NCBI GenBank assembly: GCA_019510435.1
Contig: JAEKKJ010000021.1
Span: 1-64,000 of the forward strand
Reading direction: 5' to 3'
Length of the DNA stretch: 64,000 nt
DNA from: Caulobacterales bacterium
GTDB lineage: Bacteria > Pseudomonadota > Alphaproteobacteria > Caulobacterales > Caulobacteraceae
Below the pieces are notes generated by a model. It searched no databases and was not told where the DNA came from. It worked only from the letters and a program-made list of their open reading frames with translations. Position 1 is the stretch's first letter, and each line of letters begins with the position of its first letter. Positions 54,902-63,495 of this stretch are shown here, in pieces. The position numbers and the translations under genes are program-made.

Positions 54902-55453
54902 ATGGTTCGCCTTTCCCTGCTGAGCGCCGTCGGCGCGGCCGCGCTCCTCTCCGCCTGCGCCCCAAGCCTTGGACCGCCGCCGCCGAACGGGCCGCCGCGG
55001 TCCGAGCCGCCGCCCGTCTCGTCCAACGCCGCCTTCTCGGCGGCGGACTTCGCCTGGTCGCAGCGGCCGGGCGGCAACATCATCGCCGGCCACGTGGCCT
55101 ATATGGAGGGGGCCCAGCGCTATACCTGCGCCGGCTCCAGCGTGGTGCTGACGCCGGAGACGGCCTGGTCGCGGCGGCGGATGGCGGCGCTGTACGGCTC
55201 CGTCGAGCAGGCGGCCCTGCCCACCGAGGAGGTGCGCGCCCGCACCGCCAGCGCGCCCCAGGGCGACGCCGGGCCTTACGTGAAACGCACCACCTGCGAC
55301 GAGGCCGGGCAGTTCGCCTTCGGAGGCCTGGCCGACGGGGCCTGGTTCGCCATCACCATCGCCCACCCGGCTCGCGAGCCCAAGGGCGCCACGGTGGCGC
55401 TGATGCGCCGTGTGGTGGTCCGCGGCGGCCGCACGTTCCCGCTTTCGCTCTAG
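54902..55453 (+). CDS. Lipoprotein of unknown function
   Basis: A 183-residue lipoprotein: signal with lipobox LLSAC at residues ~13-17, then a Pro-rich linker (SLGPPPPNGPP). The globular part is a beta-type fold (for example GHVAYMEGAQRYTCAGSSVV; FAFGGLADGAWFAI) resembling carboxypeptidase-regulatory or transthyretin-like modules; that is a weak guess. ATG 54902 is favoured; an ATG at 54893 is possible. It lies between arfB and two small exported proteins. Confidence 0.8.
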   Translation: MVRLSLLSAVGAAALLSACAPSLGPPPPNGPPRSEPPPVSSNAAFSAADFAWSQRPGGNIIAGHVAYMEGAQRYTCAGSSVVLTPETAWSRRRMAALYGSVEQAALPTEEVRARTASAPQGDAGPYVKRTTCDEAGQFAFGGLADGAWFAITIAHPAREPKGATVALMRRVVVRGGRTFPLSL

Positions 55454-55488
55454 GATCGCTCTCCCCCGCAGCCCGCTCGCCCGACACG

Positions 55489-55514
55489 CGAACCAAGCCG
55501 GGCCGTTCCGCGTT
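55489..55514 (+). promoter_or_regulatory. Possible EcfG-type promoter (one mismatch)
   Basis: CGAAC (55489-55493) and CGTT (55511-55514) are 17 nt apart, 36 nt before the ATG at 55551. The first base of the -35 differs from GGAAC. Weaker than the site at 14220-14244. Confidence 0.35.
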
Positions 55515-55550
55515 TGCGCCGCCAGGGACAAGAACCCTGGAGGAAAACAG

Positions 55551-55841
55551 ATGCGCAAGATGATGACGGCGGGCCTGGCCGCGCTGATGCTGGCCGGCGC
55601 CGGCGCGGGGGCGGCCAGCGCCCAGACGGTGGTGGTGCACGAGCGTTGGGGCCACTGGGACCCGACCTGGGGCGCCGATCCGGGCCCGCCGCCGCACCGC
55701 TACTGGCGCCACTGGCGCGGCCATGAGGCCAATTGGTACGGCCACGTGCACAACTGCATGGTCAAGTTCCAGCGCTACGACCCGCGGCGCGACATGTACT
55801 ACGAGGGCCACCGCTGGGTGCCCTGCCGCGACGTCGATTGA
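55551..55841 (+). CDS. Small exported Trp/His-rich protein
   Basis: A 96-residue protein with a signal peptide (MRKMMTAGLAALMLAGAGAG, cleavage near SAQ). The mature part is rich in Trp, His and Tyr (WGHWDPTWGADPGPPPHRYW). Two Cys flank the C-terminal HNCMVKFQRYDPRRDMYYEG segment, vaguely like BA14K-type proteins. GGAGG is 8 nt before the ATG. A strong terminator follows. Function unknown. Confidence 0.85.
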   Translation: MRKMMTAGLAALMLAGAGAGAASAQTVVVHERWGHWDPTWGADPGPPPHRYWRHWRGHEANWYGHVHNCMVKFQRYDPRRDMYYEGHRWVPCRDVD

Positions 55842-55856
55842 GGCGGCGCAGACGCG

Positions 55857-55885
55857 AAAGGCCCCGGTTCGCCGGGGCCTTTTTG
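55857..55885 (+). terminator. Intrinsic terminator with TTCG loop
   Basis: An 11-bp stem (AAAGGCCCCGG / CCGGGGCCTTT) closed by a TTCG tetraloop is followed by T residues, 15 nt after the stop of the small exported protein. Confidence 0.92.
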
Positions 55886-55985
55886 CGTCCGGATGGCGGC
55901 GAACGACAAGCAGGGCGCTGGGAACCCCCTAGGCCCCGAGGGCTTATAGCGCCCCCGAGGGATGTCGCCGAACGGAGGTCTTGCA

Positions 55986-56378
55986 ATGCGCAAGCTTGCT
56001 ATCGCGGCGCTGGCCGGTCTGACGATCGCCGGCGGCCTGGGCATGGCCACCAGCGGGTCCGCCCAGCCCTACCGCTACTATTCGCCCTACGACCACAGCT
56101 GGCACTACACCCATGACCGGGACCGGTACGACGCCTATCGCGACCGCGACCGCGACGACGACGGCTATCGCGACCGGGACGGCGCGGCCTTGGCCGGCGC
56201 GGTGCTGGGCTCGCTGCTCGGCTCCGACACCGGCTTCTACGACCGGGCGCCCGTGGACCGCTTCGGTCCGGATCCGAACGGCATGATCGCGCCGGACGGC
56301 CACCGGATTAAGTGCCGCCTGCGGACCAACTGGGACACCTACCGCGACGCCTATGTGACGCGCCGGGTGTGTTGGTAA
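55986..56378 (+). CDS. Small exported Asp/Arg/Tyr-rich protein
   Basis: A 130-residue protein with a signal peptide (MRKLAIAALAGLTIAGGLGM, cleavage near SAQ). A DRDRYDAYRDRDRDDDGYRD charged stretch and a short Gly-zipper-like GAALAGAVLGSLLG follow. The C-terminus (GHRIKCRLRTNWDTYRDAYV, RRVCW) carries two Cys. GGAGG is 6-9 nt before ATG 55986. Likely a periplasmic or outer-membrane protein. Function unknown. Confidence 0.85.
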   Translation: MRKLAIAALAGLTIAGGLGMATSGSAQPYRYYSPYDHSWHYTHDRDRYDAYRDRDRDDDGYRDRDGAALAGAVLGSLLGSDTGFYDRAPVDRFGPDPNGMIAPDGHRIKCRLRTNWDTYRDAYVTRRVCW

Positions 56379-56384
56379 CGGATC

Positions 56385-56530
56385 TGCCTCCCCCATTCAT
56401 GGGGGAGGGGGACCGCGCCCCGTAGAGGGCGTGGTGGTGGGGGCGGGTCCAGGCGCAAAGCCAGGTCTCGCCCCCTCCACCACCCGCTCTGCGGCGGGTG
56501 GTCCCCCTCCCCCGCTTTGCGGGGGAGGCA
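56385..56530. repeat. Family C element, copy 4
   Basis: It runs from TGCCTCCCCCATTCATGGGG to CCCCGCTTTGCGGGGGAGGC; each end is a hairpin and the ends are inverted copies apart from the loops. CCCCCTCCACCACCCGC lies inside. It fills the gap before the clpB stop. Confidence 0.82.
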
Positions 56531-56537
56531 AGTTCGC

Positions 56538-59126
56538 TCAGTGGACCTGGGCGCGGCCGATGGCCAGGCCGGCGTCGCCCGCGCCGTGGACGTCGATCAC
56601 CGCGCCATCGTCCAGCTCGCCCGCCAGCAGCTTGCGGGCGATCGGGTCGATCAGCTCCTTCTGGATCACCCGCTTCAGCGGCCGGGCCCCATAGACGGGG
56701 TCGTAGCCGCGCTCGCCCAGCCAGTGCAGGGCGGCCGGGTCCAGGGCGATCGACATGCGCCGGTCGGCCAGCAGCTTCTCCACCCGCTGCAGCTGGATGC
56801 GCACGATGTCGTCCATCTCGCCGCGGCCCAGCCGCTTGAAGAGGATGATCTCGTCGATCCGGTTCAGGAACTCCGGCCGGAAGTGGTGGCGCACCACCTC
56901 CATGACGCCGGGCCGGGCCTTCTCCACGTCGTCGCCGTCGGGGAGGTTGGCCAGGTACTCCGACCCCAGGTTGGAGGTCATGATGATCAGGGTGTTGCGG
57001 AAGTCGACCGTGCGGCCCTGGCCGTCAGTCAGGCGGCCGTCGTCCAGCACCTGGAGCAGCACGTTGAAGACGTCCGGGTGGGCCTTCTCGACCTCGTCGA
57101 ACAGCACCACCTGGTAGGGCCGGCGGCGCACGCTCTCGGTCAGGGCCCCGCCCTCGTCGTAGCCGACGTAGCCGGGAGGCGCGCCGATCATCCGGCTGAC
57201 CGAGTGCTTTTCCATATATTCGCTCATGTCGAGCCGGCTGACCGCCGCCTCGTCGTCGAACAGGAACTCGGCCAGGGCCTTGGTGAGCTCGGTCTTGCCG
57301 ACGCCCGTGGGGCCCAGGAACAGGAACGAGCCGATCGGCCGGTTGGGGTCCTTCAGGCCCGCGCGGGCGCGCCGCACGGCGTCGGAGACGGCGACCAGCG
57401 CCTCCTCCTGGCCGACCACGCGCCGGCGCAGGCCGTCCTCCATGCGCAGCAGCTTGTCGCGCTCGCCCTCCAGCATCTTCTCGACGGGCACGCCGGTCCA
57501 GCGGCTGACCACGGCGGCGATCTGCTCGGCGTCCACGACCTCGGGGGTCATGCTCTCGGCCTGGCCCTCGGCGGCCTCGGCCTCGGCCAGGCGCTTCTCC
57601 AGGGCGGGGATCTCGCCATAGGCGATCTCCGAGGCGCGCTGCAGGTCGCCGCGGCGCTGGGCGGCCACCAGCTCGGCGCGCAGCCGGTCCAGGGCCTCGC
57701 GGGCCTGGGCGGCGGAGGAGACCTTTTCCTTCTCGGCGCGCCAGCGGGCGGTCATCTCGGCGGACTGGCCCTCCAGGTCGTCCAGCTCCTCTTCCAGCTT
57801 CTCGAGCCGGGCCTTGGAGGCCGCGTCCGTCTCCCTGGCCAGGGCCTCGCGCTCGATCTTCAGCTGCACGACGCGGCGGTCGATCTCGTCCAGCTCCTCG
57901 GGCTTGGAGTCCACCGCCATGCGCACGCGGCTGGCGGCCTCGTCCACCAGGTCGATGGCCTTGTCCGGCAGGAAGCGGTCGGCGATGTAGCGGTTGGAGA
58001 GCGTCGCGGCGGCCACGATGGCGCTGTCGGAGATGCGCACCCCGTGGTGCACCTCGTACTTCTCCTTCAGCCCGCGCAGGATCGAGACGGTGTCCTCCAC
58101 CGTGGGCTCGCTGACGAACACCGGCTGGAAGCGCCGCGCCAGGGCCGCGTCCTTCTCGACGTTCTTGCGGTACTCATCGAGGGTGGTGGCGCCCACGCAG
58201 TGCAGCTCGCCGCGGGCCAGGGCGGGCTTTAAGAGGTTGGAGGCGTCCATGGCCCCCTCGCTCTTGCCGGCGCCGACCAGGGTGTGCATCTCGTCGATGA
58301 ACAGGATGATCGAGCCCTCCGCGGCGGTCACCTCGTTCAGCACCGCCTTCAGCCGCTCCTCGAACTCGCCGCGGTACTTCGCGCCGGCGATCAGGCTGCC
58401 CAAGTCGAGGGAGAGCAGCTTCTTGTCCTTCAGCCCCTCCGGCACGTCGCCGTTGACGATGCGCAGGGCCAGGCCCTCGACGATGGCGGTCTTGCCGACG
58501 CCGGGCTCGCCGATCAGCACGGGGTTGTTCTTGGTGCGGCGCGACAGGACCTGGATGGTGCGGCGGATCTCCTCGTCGCGGCCGATCACCGGGTCCAGCT
58601 TGCCGTCGCGGGCGGCCTGGGTCAGGTCGCGGGCGTAGCGCTTGAGGGCGTCGTAGCCCTCCTCGGCCGAGGCGCTGTCGGCGGTGCGGCCCTTGCGGAC
58701 CGCCGCGGCGGCGTCCTCCAGGCCCTGGGCGGTGACGCCGGCGTCCTTCAGCAGCTTGGCCGCCTCCCCGCCTTCCTTGGCGAGGGCGATGAGCAGCCGT
58801 TCGGTGGTGACGAAGGCGTCGCCAGCCGCCTTGGCGCCGGCCTCAGCCTCGGCGAAGACGCGGGCTGTCTCGGGCTTCATGTAGAGCTGGCCGGAGCCGC
58901 CCTCGACCTTGGGCATCTTGCCCAGCGCGGCCTCGGTGGCGGCGTCGGCGGCGTCGGGCCGCCCGCCGGCGCTCTGGATCAGCGCGCGGCTGAGGCCGTC
59001 GCGCTCCTCGAGCAGGACTTTCAGGATGTGCTCAGGCGCCAGCTGCTGATGGCGTCGGGCCAGGGCCAGGCTCTGGGCCGACTGGATGGCCTGCTTGGCG
59101 CGGTCGGAATAGATGTCGATGTTCAT
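56538..59126 (-). CDS. clpB: ATP-dependent disaggregase ClpB
   Basis: An 862-residue AAA+ hexamer that dissolves aggregates with DnaK. An N-domain (residues 1-150) precedes two ATPase domains with Walker A GEPGVGKT (206-213) and GPTGVGKT (605-612). The long coiled-coil middle domain (about 405-525) is present, which separates ClpB from ClpA. The aromatic pore loop is KYRGEFEERLK. It ends beside a family C repeat. A sigma-32-like promoter is visible upstream. Confidence 0.98.
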   Translation of the reverse strand: MNIDIYSDRAKQAIQSAQSLALARRHQQLAPEHILKVLLEERDGLSRALIQSAGGRPDAADAATEAALGKMPKVEGGSGQLYMKPETARVFAEAEAGAKAAGDAFVTTERLLIALAKEGGEAAKLLKDAGVTAQGLEDAAAAVRKGRTADSASAEEGYDALKRYARDLTQAARDGKLDPVIGRDEEIRRTIQVLSRRTKNNPVLIGEPGVGKTAIVEGLALRIVNGDVPEGLKDKKLLSLDLGSLIAGAKYRGEFEERLKAVLNEVTAAEGSIILFIDEMHTLVGAGKSEGAMDASNLLKPALARGELHCVGATTLDEYRKNVEKDAALARRFQPVFVSEPTVEDTVSILRGLKEKYEVHHGVRISDSAIVAAATLSNRYIADRFLPDKAIDLVDEAASRVRMAVDSKPEELDEIDRRVVQLKIEREALARETDAASKARLEKLEEELDDLEGQSAEMTARWRAEKEKVSSAAQAREALDRLRAELVAAQRRGDLQRASEIAYGEIPALEKRLAEAEAAEGQAESMTPEVVDAEQIAAVVSRWTGVPVEKMLEGERDKLLRMEDGLRRRVVGQEEALVAVSDAVRRARAGLKDPNRPIGSFLFLGPTGVGKTELTKALAEFLFDDEAAVSRLDMSEYMEKHSVSRMIGAPPGYVGYDEGGALTESVRRRPYQVVLFDEVEKAHPDVFNVLLQVLDDGRLTDGQGRTVDFRNTLIIMTSNLGSEYLANLPDGDDVEKARPGVMEVVRHHFRPEFLNRIDEIILFKRLGRGEMDDIVRIQLQRVEKLLADRRMSIALDPAALHWLGERGYDPVYGARPLKRVIQKELIDPIARKLLAGELDDGAVIDVHGAGDAGLAIGRAQVH

Positions 59127-59189
59127 GGGTCCCCACTGAAGGCGGAATGCCGCCGGCCGCCTTGATCAAGCGCAGCCCGCGAACCCTCC

Positions 59190-59219
59190 CGATGTAGTGT
59201 GGCAGATGCGCAACACAAG
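59190..59219 (-). promoter_or_regulatory. clpB: Candidate heat-shock (sigma-32) promoter of clpB
   Basis: On the minus strand CTTGTG (59219-59214) is followed after 17 nt by TACATCG, resembling the alphaproteobacterial sigma-32 pattern CTTG-N17-CNCAT. It is about 65 nt from the clpB ATG. Confidence 0.4.
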
Positions 59220-59240
59220 GGTCGCGCGACCGACGGAAGC

Positions 59241-60044
59241 CTAACCCCGCGCCTTCAGGACAGCCATCGCCTGGGCGGGCTCGTGCGCGCCGCCAGGGAT
59301 CATCTCCAGCACCTCGAAATGGGGCGCCGCCAGCTCCGCCAGGCGGGCCCGGGTGGTCCAGGCCGAGAGGTAGTTGGAGCCCTCCATGGCGTTGTTCCAG
59401 ACGATATAGGGCTCGCGCGCCAGCCGGTCGGCCAGGCCCTGCGGCCCCCAGCGGCCGGCGAAGGTCTCGTCGTGGAAGGTGAGCAGGGCGAGGCCGCCGG
59501 GCCTCAGCACCCGCGCCAGCTCGGCCAGCCAGGCCGTGGCGGTGGCCTCGGCCAGGTGGGTCAGGACCGAGTGGGCGTAGACCAGGTCAATCGCCTGCGC
59601 GGCCAGGGCCAGCGGCGGCTGCAGCCCGTTCACGGCATAGTCGCCGGGCAGGTTGGCCGCGCACCAGGCGACCAGGCGCGGATTGAGGTCGCTGCCGTGG
59701 AAGCGCCCACCACCGGCGATCACCAGCGGCGCCAGCCAGCGGGCGATGCGCCCCGCGCCGCAGCCGAAGTCCAGCACCTGCGCGCCGGCGCCCAGGTCGC
59801 AGCCGTGGCGCGCGGCCAAGTCCTGGAACATGGCCGCGTCTGCCCGCCCCCGCTCGGAGAACCAGACGCGCGAGGGGCCGCTCACCAGCACCACCAGCTC
59901 GGCCGGCGGCATCGGGCGGCCATCGTCCACGGCCTCCTCACCCACCGCCCGCGCCGCGCGCCGCTCCAGCCAGCGGTAGTAGGGCGCGATCAGGCCGGTG
60001 CGCTCGAGCACCCGGCGCGCGAAACGGCGGAGAGGACGGCTCAT
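59241..60044 (-). CDS. SAM-dependent methyltransferase
   Basis: A 267-residue protein. SAM motif I is VLDFGCGAGRIARWL near residue 90, followed by FHGSDLNPRLV and the post-II VYAHSVLTHLAE. The N-terminal ~45 residues are basic. ATG 60044 is chosen because the upstream frame belongs to the shadow of the peptidase gene. The domain type (Methyltransf_11/25) is common near glycan genes; the substrate is unknown. Its start is 39 nt from the end of the upstream S9 gene, so the two may be cotranscribed. Confidence 0.88.
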   Translation of the reverse strand: MSRPLRRFARRVLERTGLIAPYYRWLERRAARAVGEEAVDDGRPMPPAELVVLVSGPSRVWFSERGRADAAMFQDLAARHGCDLGAGAQVLDFGCGAGRIARWLAPLVIAGGGRFHGSDLNPRLVAWCAANLPGDYAVNGLQPPLALAAQAIDLVYAHSVLTHLAEATATAWLAELARVLRPGGLALLTFHDETFAGRWGPQGLADRLAREPYIVWNNAMEGSNYLSAWTTRARLAELAAPHFEVLEMIPGGAHEPAQAMAVLKARG

Positions 60045-60082
60045 GCGGTCCTTAGACGCGAGGGCTGCGCGCGGGGCAACGG

Positions 60083-61999
60083 TCAGTTCGGCGGGTTGTA
60101 TTTCTCGACGAAGGCCATGGTCGAGGTGAGCATCTGCAGGCGGGTCTCGCCGCGGGAGAGCCAGTGGTCCTCGCCGGGCTCGACCACCAGCTCCACGGGC
60201 TTGCCGGCCTTCTGCAGCGCCTCGGCCATGATTCGGCTCTGCTCGAGGGGCACCACCGAATCGTCCTTGCCGTGGATCAGCATGACGGGGATCGAGACCT
60301 GGTCGATGTGGGCCACGGGGGAGATCTCGGTCAGCACGGGGTCGCGCCCGTCCTTGGCGCCCACGAAGCGCGTCCAGTAGCGGAAGGCCTCGTGGCCGTG
60401 CTGGCTGCCGGCCCACGCCACGAAGCGGTGCATGTCGGAGATGCCGCCGTAGGACACCGCGCAGCGATAGGTTCCGGCATCCAGCGCGGCGCCGGCGAGG
60501 GCCGCATAGCCACCATAGCTGGCGCCCACGATGCAGACCCGCTTGGGGTCGATGACGCCCTTGTCGGCCAGGTGTTTCACCCCGTCGGTGAGGTCGGTCT
60601 GCATCTTGCGGCCCCACTGGCCGTAGCCGGCCTCGAGCAGCGGCTCGCCGAGGCCCGCCGACCCGCGGAAGTTCACCTGCAGCACCGCATAGCCGCGCGA
60701 GGCCATGGCCTGGGCCCACCAGTCCCACCCGGGCGTGTCGCGCGCCGCGGGGCCGCCATGCGGGAAGACGATCAGCGGCAGGCCCTTGGGCGCGCGATCC
60801 TTGGGCAGGGTCAGGTAGCCGCCCAGCTCCAGCCCGTCGCGGGCCTTGAAGCTCACCGCGCTCTGCGAGGCGACATCCTCGGGCAGGACGCCGGTGTATT
60901 CCGAGCCGAGCCAGGTGGCCGCGCGGGTGTCGAGGTTGACCATCGCGAAGGCCGGCCCCTCGGTGGGCGAGTCGACACGCACGACGATGCGCTTGCGATC
61001 AGCGGACCAGGAGGCGAGGTTCACCGCGGCGCCGGGGAACGCCTTCTCGACCGCGCGCCAGATCCGCGCATCGCCCGCATCGAAGAATTCGTAGCTCTCG
61101 TGGTCGCCGATCAGGCTGGCGCGGCCGATGAGCCGGCCGTCCTGGGCGTCGTGCATCGGATACTGCCCGTCGGTGACCGCCACCGGCGCGGCCGCCTCGC
61201 CCCCGTCCAGGCGCGCCTCGCGCCACAGGGTGTGGCCGTCCTGGTCTTCGGCGTACAGCACCGCCTTGCCGTCGCCGTTCAGCCCGATCATGTCCGGCGG
61301 ATCGAGGAGCGCATTGACCGTCCGCACTTCGCGCCAGCCGGTCTGGGCCTTCAGCTTGAGCGACCAGCGGCCTTTGTTCTGGTCGTACAGCTCCTGGGCC
61401 ATGGGCTGGCCGTCCGGGCCGACCAGCCAGTCGCGGGTGTCCTCGTCGCCCTGGGCCACCAGCTTGCTGGTCGCGTGCGCCAGGTCGATGCGGAACAGGC
61501 TGAGGCAGCCCCGGTGGTCCACGAACTTGACGCCCTTCACGAACACCGTGGGCTGGCCGTCGTAGGTGCGCACCACCGGCCGGCCGTAGATCGTGTTCAT
61601 CGCATCGTCGGCGTCCCGCAGGAGGGGCAGCAGCCGGCGCTGCTTCAGGTCCAGGCTGAAGGCCATGGCCCATTCGCGCTGCTTGCTGACCACGTCGAGC
61701 GGGAAGGTGGTCACGGTGGTGACGATGACCAGGTGGTCCTCGCCGGCCCAGAGCACCTGGCGCACCTTGGCCTTGCCGGTGGTGGTGCGCAGGGTGAGCT
61801 TGTTGTCGGCGAGGTCCTTGACCGCGATGACGCGATCCTCGCCGTCGGTGGCGACGATCGCCAGCTGGCGGCCGCTGGGCGAAAGGCTGAGGGATTCGAT
61901 GCTGGGCAGCTTGCCATAGGCCGCCAGCGGCGCGGCCGTAGCCGGCGCGCACAGGCCGGCCGCCATGGCGAAGGCCACGAGAAAACGCTTGAAACCCAT
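60083..61999 (-). CDS. S9 family prolyl oligopeptidase-like peptidase
   Basis: A 638-residue exported peptidase. A signal peptide (MGFKRFLVAFAMAAGLCAPA) sets ATG 61999. A beta-propeller (residues ~35-380) precedes the alpha/beta hydrolase with the nucleophile Ser494 (GASYGGYAAL). The acid and base lie in HGKDDSVVP and EDHWLS near the C-terminus. Acyl-aminoacyl or dipeptidyl peptidase activity is likely. It is a different subfamily from the DPP-IV at 5321. Confidence 0.93.
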   Translation of the reverse strand: MGFKRFLVAFAMAAGLCAPATAAPLAAYGKLPSIESLSLSPSGRQLAIVATDGEDRVIAVKDLADNKLTLRTTTGKAKVRQVLWAGEDHLVIVTTVTTFPLDVVSKQREWAMAFSLDLKQRRLLPLLRDADDAMNTIYGRPVVRTYDGQPTVFVKGVKFVDHRGCLSLFRIDLAHATSKLVAQGDEDTRDWLVGPDGQPMAQELYDQNKGRWSLKLKAQTGWREVRTVNALLDPPDMIGLNGDGKAVLYAEDQDGHTLWREARLDGGEAAAPVAVTDGQYPMHDAQDGRLIGRASLIGDHESYEFFDAGDARIWRAVEKAFPGAAVNLASWSADRKRIVVRVDSPTEGPAFAMVNLDTRAATWLGSEYTGVLPEDVASQSAVSFKARDGLELGGYLTLPKDRAPKGLPLIVFPHGGPAARDTPGWDWWAQAMASRGYAVLQVNFRGSAGLGEPLLEAGYGQWGRKMQTDLTDGVKHLADKGVIDPKRVCIVGASYGGYAALAGAALDAGTYRCAVSYGGISDMHRFVAWAGSQHGHEAFRYWTRFVGAKDGRDPVLTEISPVAHIDQVSIPVMLIHGKDDSVVPLEQSRIMAEALQKAGKPVELVVEPGEDHWLSRGETRLQMLTSTMAFVEKYNPPN

Positions 62000-62088
62000 C
62001 TGTCGCAGCCCCCCAGCCATCGCAATCGCAGATTGCCGACTCTGCGACCGCGCTGCAAGCGCGCGCGACGTCGGAGCGGCAGGATCTT

Positions 62089-62117
62089 GTTCCTCTCCCA
62101 CTGCGTGGGAAAGGAAC
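62089..62117. repeat. Solo family B end palindrome
   Basis: GTTCCTCTCCCAC-TGC-GTGGGAAAGGAAC, near-perfect 13-bp arms, lies between the DUF1178 gene and the S9 peptidase. It matches the ends of the family B elements and may serve as a terminator. Confidence 0.78.
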
Positions 62118-62139
62118 CGATACGAGGCCTGCTATCGCG

Positions 62140-62571
62140 CTAGTTCAGTTCGGTCTTCTTCGGGGGTTCGGGCGGCAGCGGGGCGACGGGGACGCCGTCT
62201 TCGACCAGCTCGCGCACTTCCTTGGGGGTCGCCTGGCCGTAGATGCCGCGGTCCTCGGCGCGGCCTTCGTGGATGGCGCGGGCCTCGCTGGCGAAGGCGT
62301 CGCCGACGTGGTCGAAGTTCTCTTCCACGTGCTGGCGGATGCGACCGGCGGCCTCCATCATCATCGCCTGCATCTTCGCGGCCGGGACCTCGGCCATGGT
62401 GCGCTTGGTGCCGGCGATCGCAGGGGCCATGATCTGCTTGCGGACCCGTTTGGAGGCGCAGACCGGGCATTCCAGCAGGCCGCGGCCCTGCTGGTCGTCG
62501 TAGTCGCTCGAGGACCCGAACCAGCCTTCGAAGTCGTGGTCGTGGTCGCAGATGAGGGCGTAGCGGATCAT
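62140..62571 (-). CDS. DUF1178 family protein
   Basis: A 143-residue soluble protein. The N-terminus (MIRYALICDHDHDFEGWFGS) and CPVCASKRVRKQIMAPAI fit DUF1178 and suggest a zinc ribbon (C-x-H...CPVC). The function of the family is not established. Start ATG 62571. Confidence 0.92.
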   Translation of the reverse strand: MIRYALICDHDHDFEGWFGSSSDYDDQQGRGLLECPVCASKRVRKQIMAPAIAGTKRTMAEVPAAKMQAMMMEAAGRIRQHVEENFDHVGDAFASEARAIHEGRAEDRGIYGQATPKEVRELVEDGVPVAPLPPEPPKKTELN

Positions 62572-62681
62572 CGGGTCTTGTTACGGGCGGGTCTTGTTAA
62601 GGCGCAGGATCGAGGCCGGCCACAAGCACCCGCATCGCCTCATGGTCAAGTTTGCAGAGGCATCCCGCCGGCCTCGGCGGG

Positions 62682-62716
62682 CGGTCCCCCTCCCGCCGCT
62701 TCGCGGGGGAGGTAGG
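62682..62716. repeat. Solo family C end
   Basis: CGGTCCCCCTCCCGCC through GCGGGGGAGGTAGG is nearly identical to the right end of the family C copy at 52139-52313. It is the main content of the 215-bp gap between the DUF1178 gene and the small membrane protein. Confidence 0.75.
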
Positions 62717-62786
62717 TGCTCTCGCGGCGTCGAAGCGGGCTTCTTCGAGCGATTGCGGATGTCGAACGGTTGGGATTACCTGAGCC

Positions 62787-63068
62787 GTGGACTCTCGCGT
62801 GCGGATTGATCTGCGGCCCGCTGTTGTAGGCGGAATCATCACCATCCTCGTCGCGGTGGTGGTCGGTCTTGTTGCGCTCGGATTTCCGTTCAACCTGACT
62901 GCTAGCGTCGACGGGTGCTCCGCGATGGATGACGGTTACCCGACCGCGTGGGGCTGGTGGTCCATATTCTGGCGCGCTGCGCTCGTCGGGCTTGCAGGGG
63001 CAGGCCTGACCGCTAGGGCATTTGCATGGTGGAAGCGCGGCCCGGGTCGGAAATCCGGCTCCGTTTGA
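62787..63068 (+). CDS. Small two-TM membrane protein, hypothetical
   Basis: A 93-residue ORF from GTG 62787. Two hydrophobic helices (about residues 13-32, VVGGIITILVAVVVGLVALG, and 60-78) flank a polar loop with one Cys. The tail is basic. There is no clear ribosome binding site, and its base composition is lower in G+C than the neighbours. It is not recognised. It may be an acquired gene or an uncertain call. Confidence 0.5.
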   Translation: MDSRVRIDLRPAVVGGIITILVAVVVGLVALGFPFNLTASVDGCSAMDDGYPTAWGWWSIFWRAALVGLAGAGLTARAFAWWKRGPGRKSGSV

Positions 63069-63495
63069 GCTTCCGCTCCCCACCCATCTCCGACGCCACC
63101 AAAGTCCGCTCTCCGACCCCATCGTCCCGATGGAGTCCGGGGCAGACTGGCCGCCATGAGATTTAAGCTGGGCTGTGCCGCAGCGCGGCCCGCGCTTTCG
63201 CGCAGCACCTCATCCGCCGCCCCCACCGCTGTCGTCCCGGTTTTCGCCGCAGGCGGAAGACCGGGACCCATTCAGCGCCGCGCTGGGGAATGGCACGCGG
63301 GCGCAAGCCCGGCCATGACGATCCTGAATATATTCAACGGCGCCCCGCCCCCGCGCCCCGCAAAACCCCGCTCCGCCCACTCACATCCCGTGCTACACTC
63401 GCGCCGTTTCCGGGTTGTGGTCCGCGCCACGAGCCCGACCGTTCGCGGCGCCACAAGAGGCCACGCCCCCAGACCAAGGTCCGGGAGGACAGCGT
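63069..63495. other. Intergenic region with a weak palindrome
   Basis: 427 bp before the DUF2189 gene. The only structure is an imperfect inverted repeat at 63234-63267. The open frames here are low complexity and lack ribosome binding sites. Confidence 0.55.
63234..63267. repeat. Imperfect palindrome TCCCGGT...ACCGGGA
   Basis: TCCCGGTTTTCGCC and GGCGGAAGACCGGGA pair around a GCA centre with two imperfections. It resembles short extragenic palindromes dispersed in alphaproteobacteria. Confidence 0.6.

Noticed and set aside
55921..55950. EcfG -35 box GGAAC upstream of the 55986 gene
   Set aside because: The sequence 16-17 nt downstream reads GCTTA, not CGTT.
56517..58232. 571-codon plus-strand frame
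   Set aside because: Antisense shadow of clpB.
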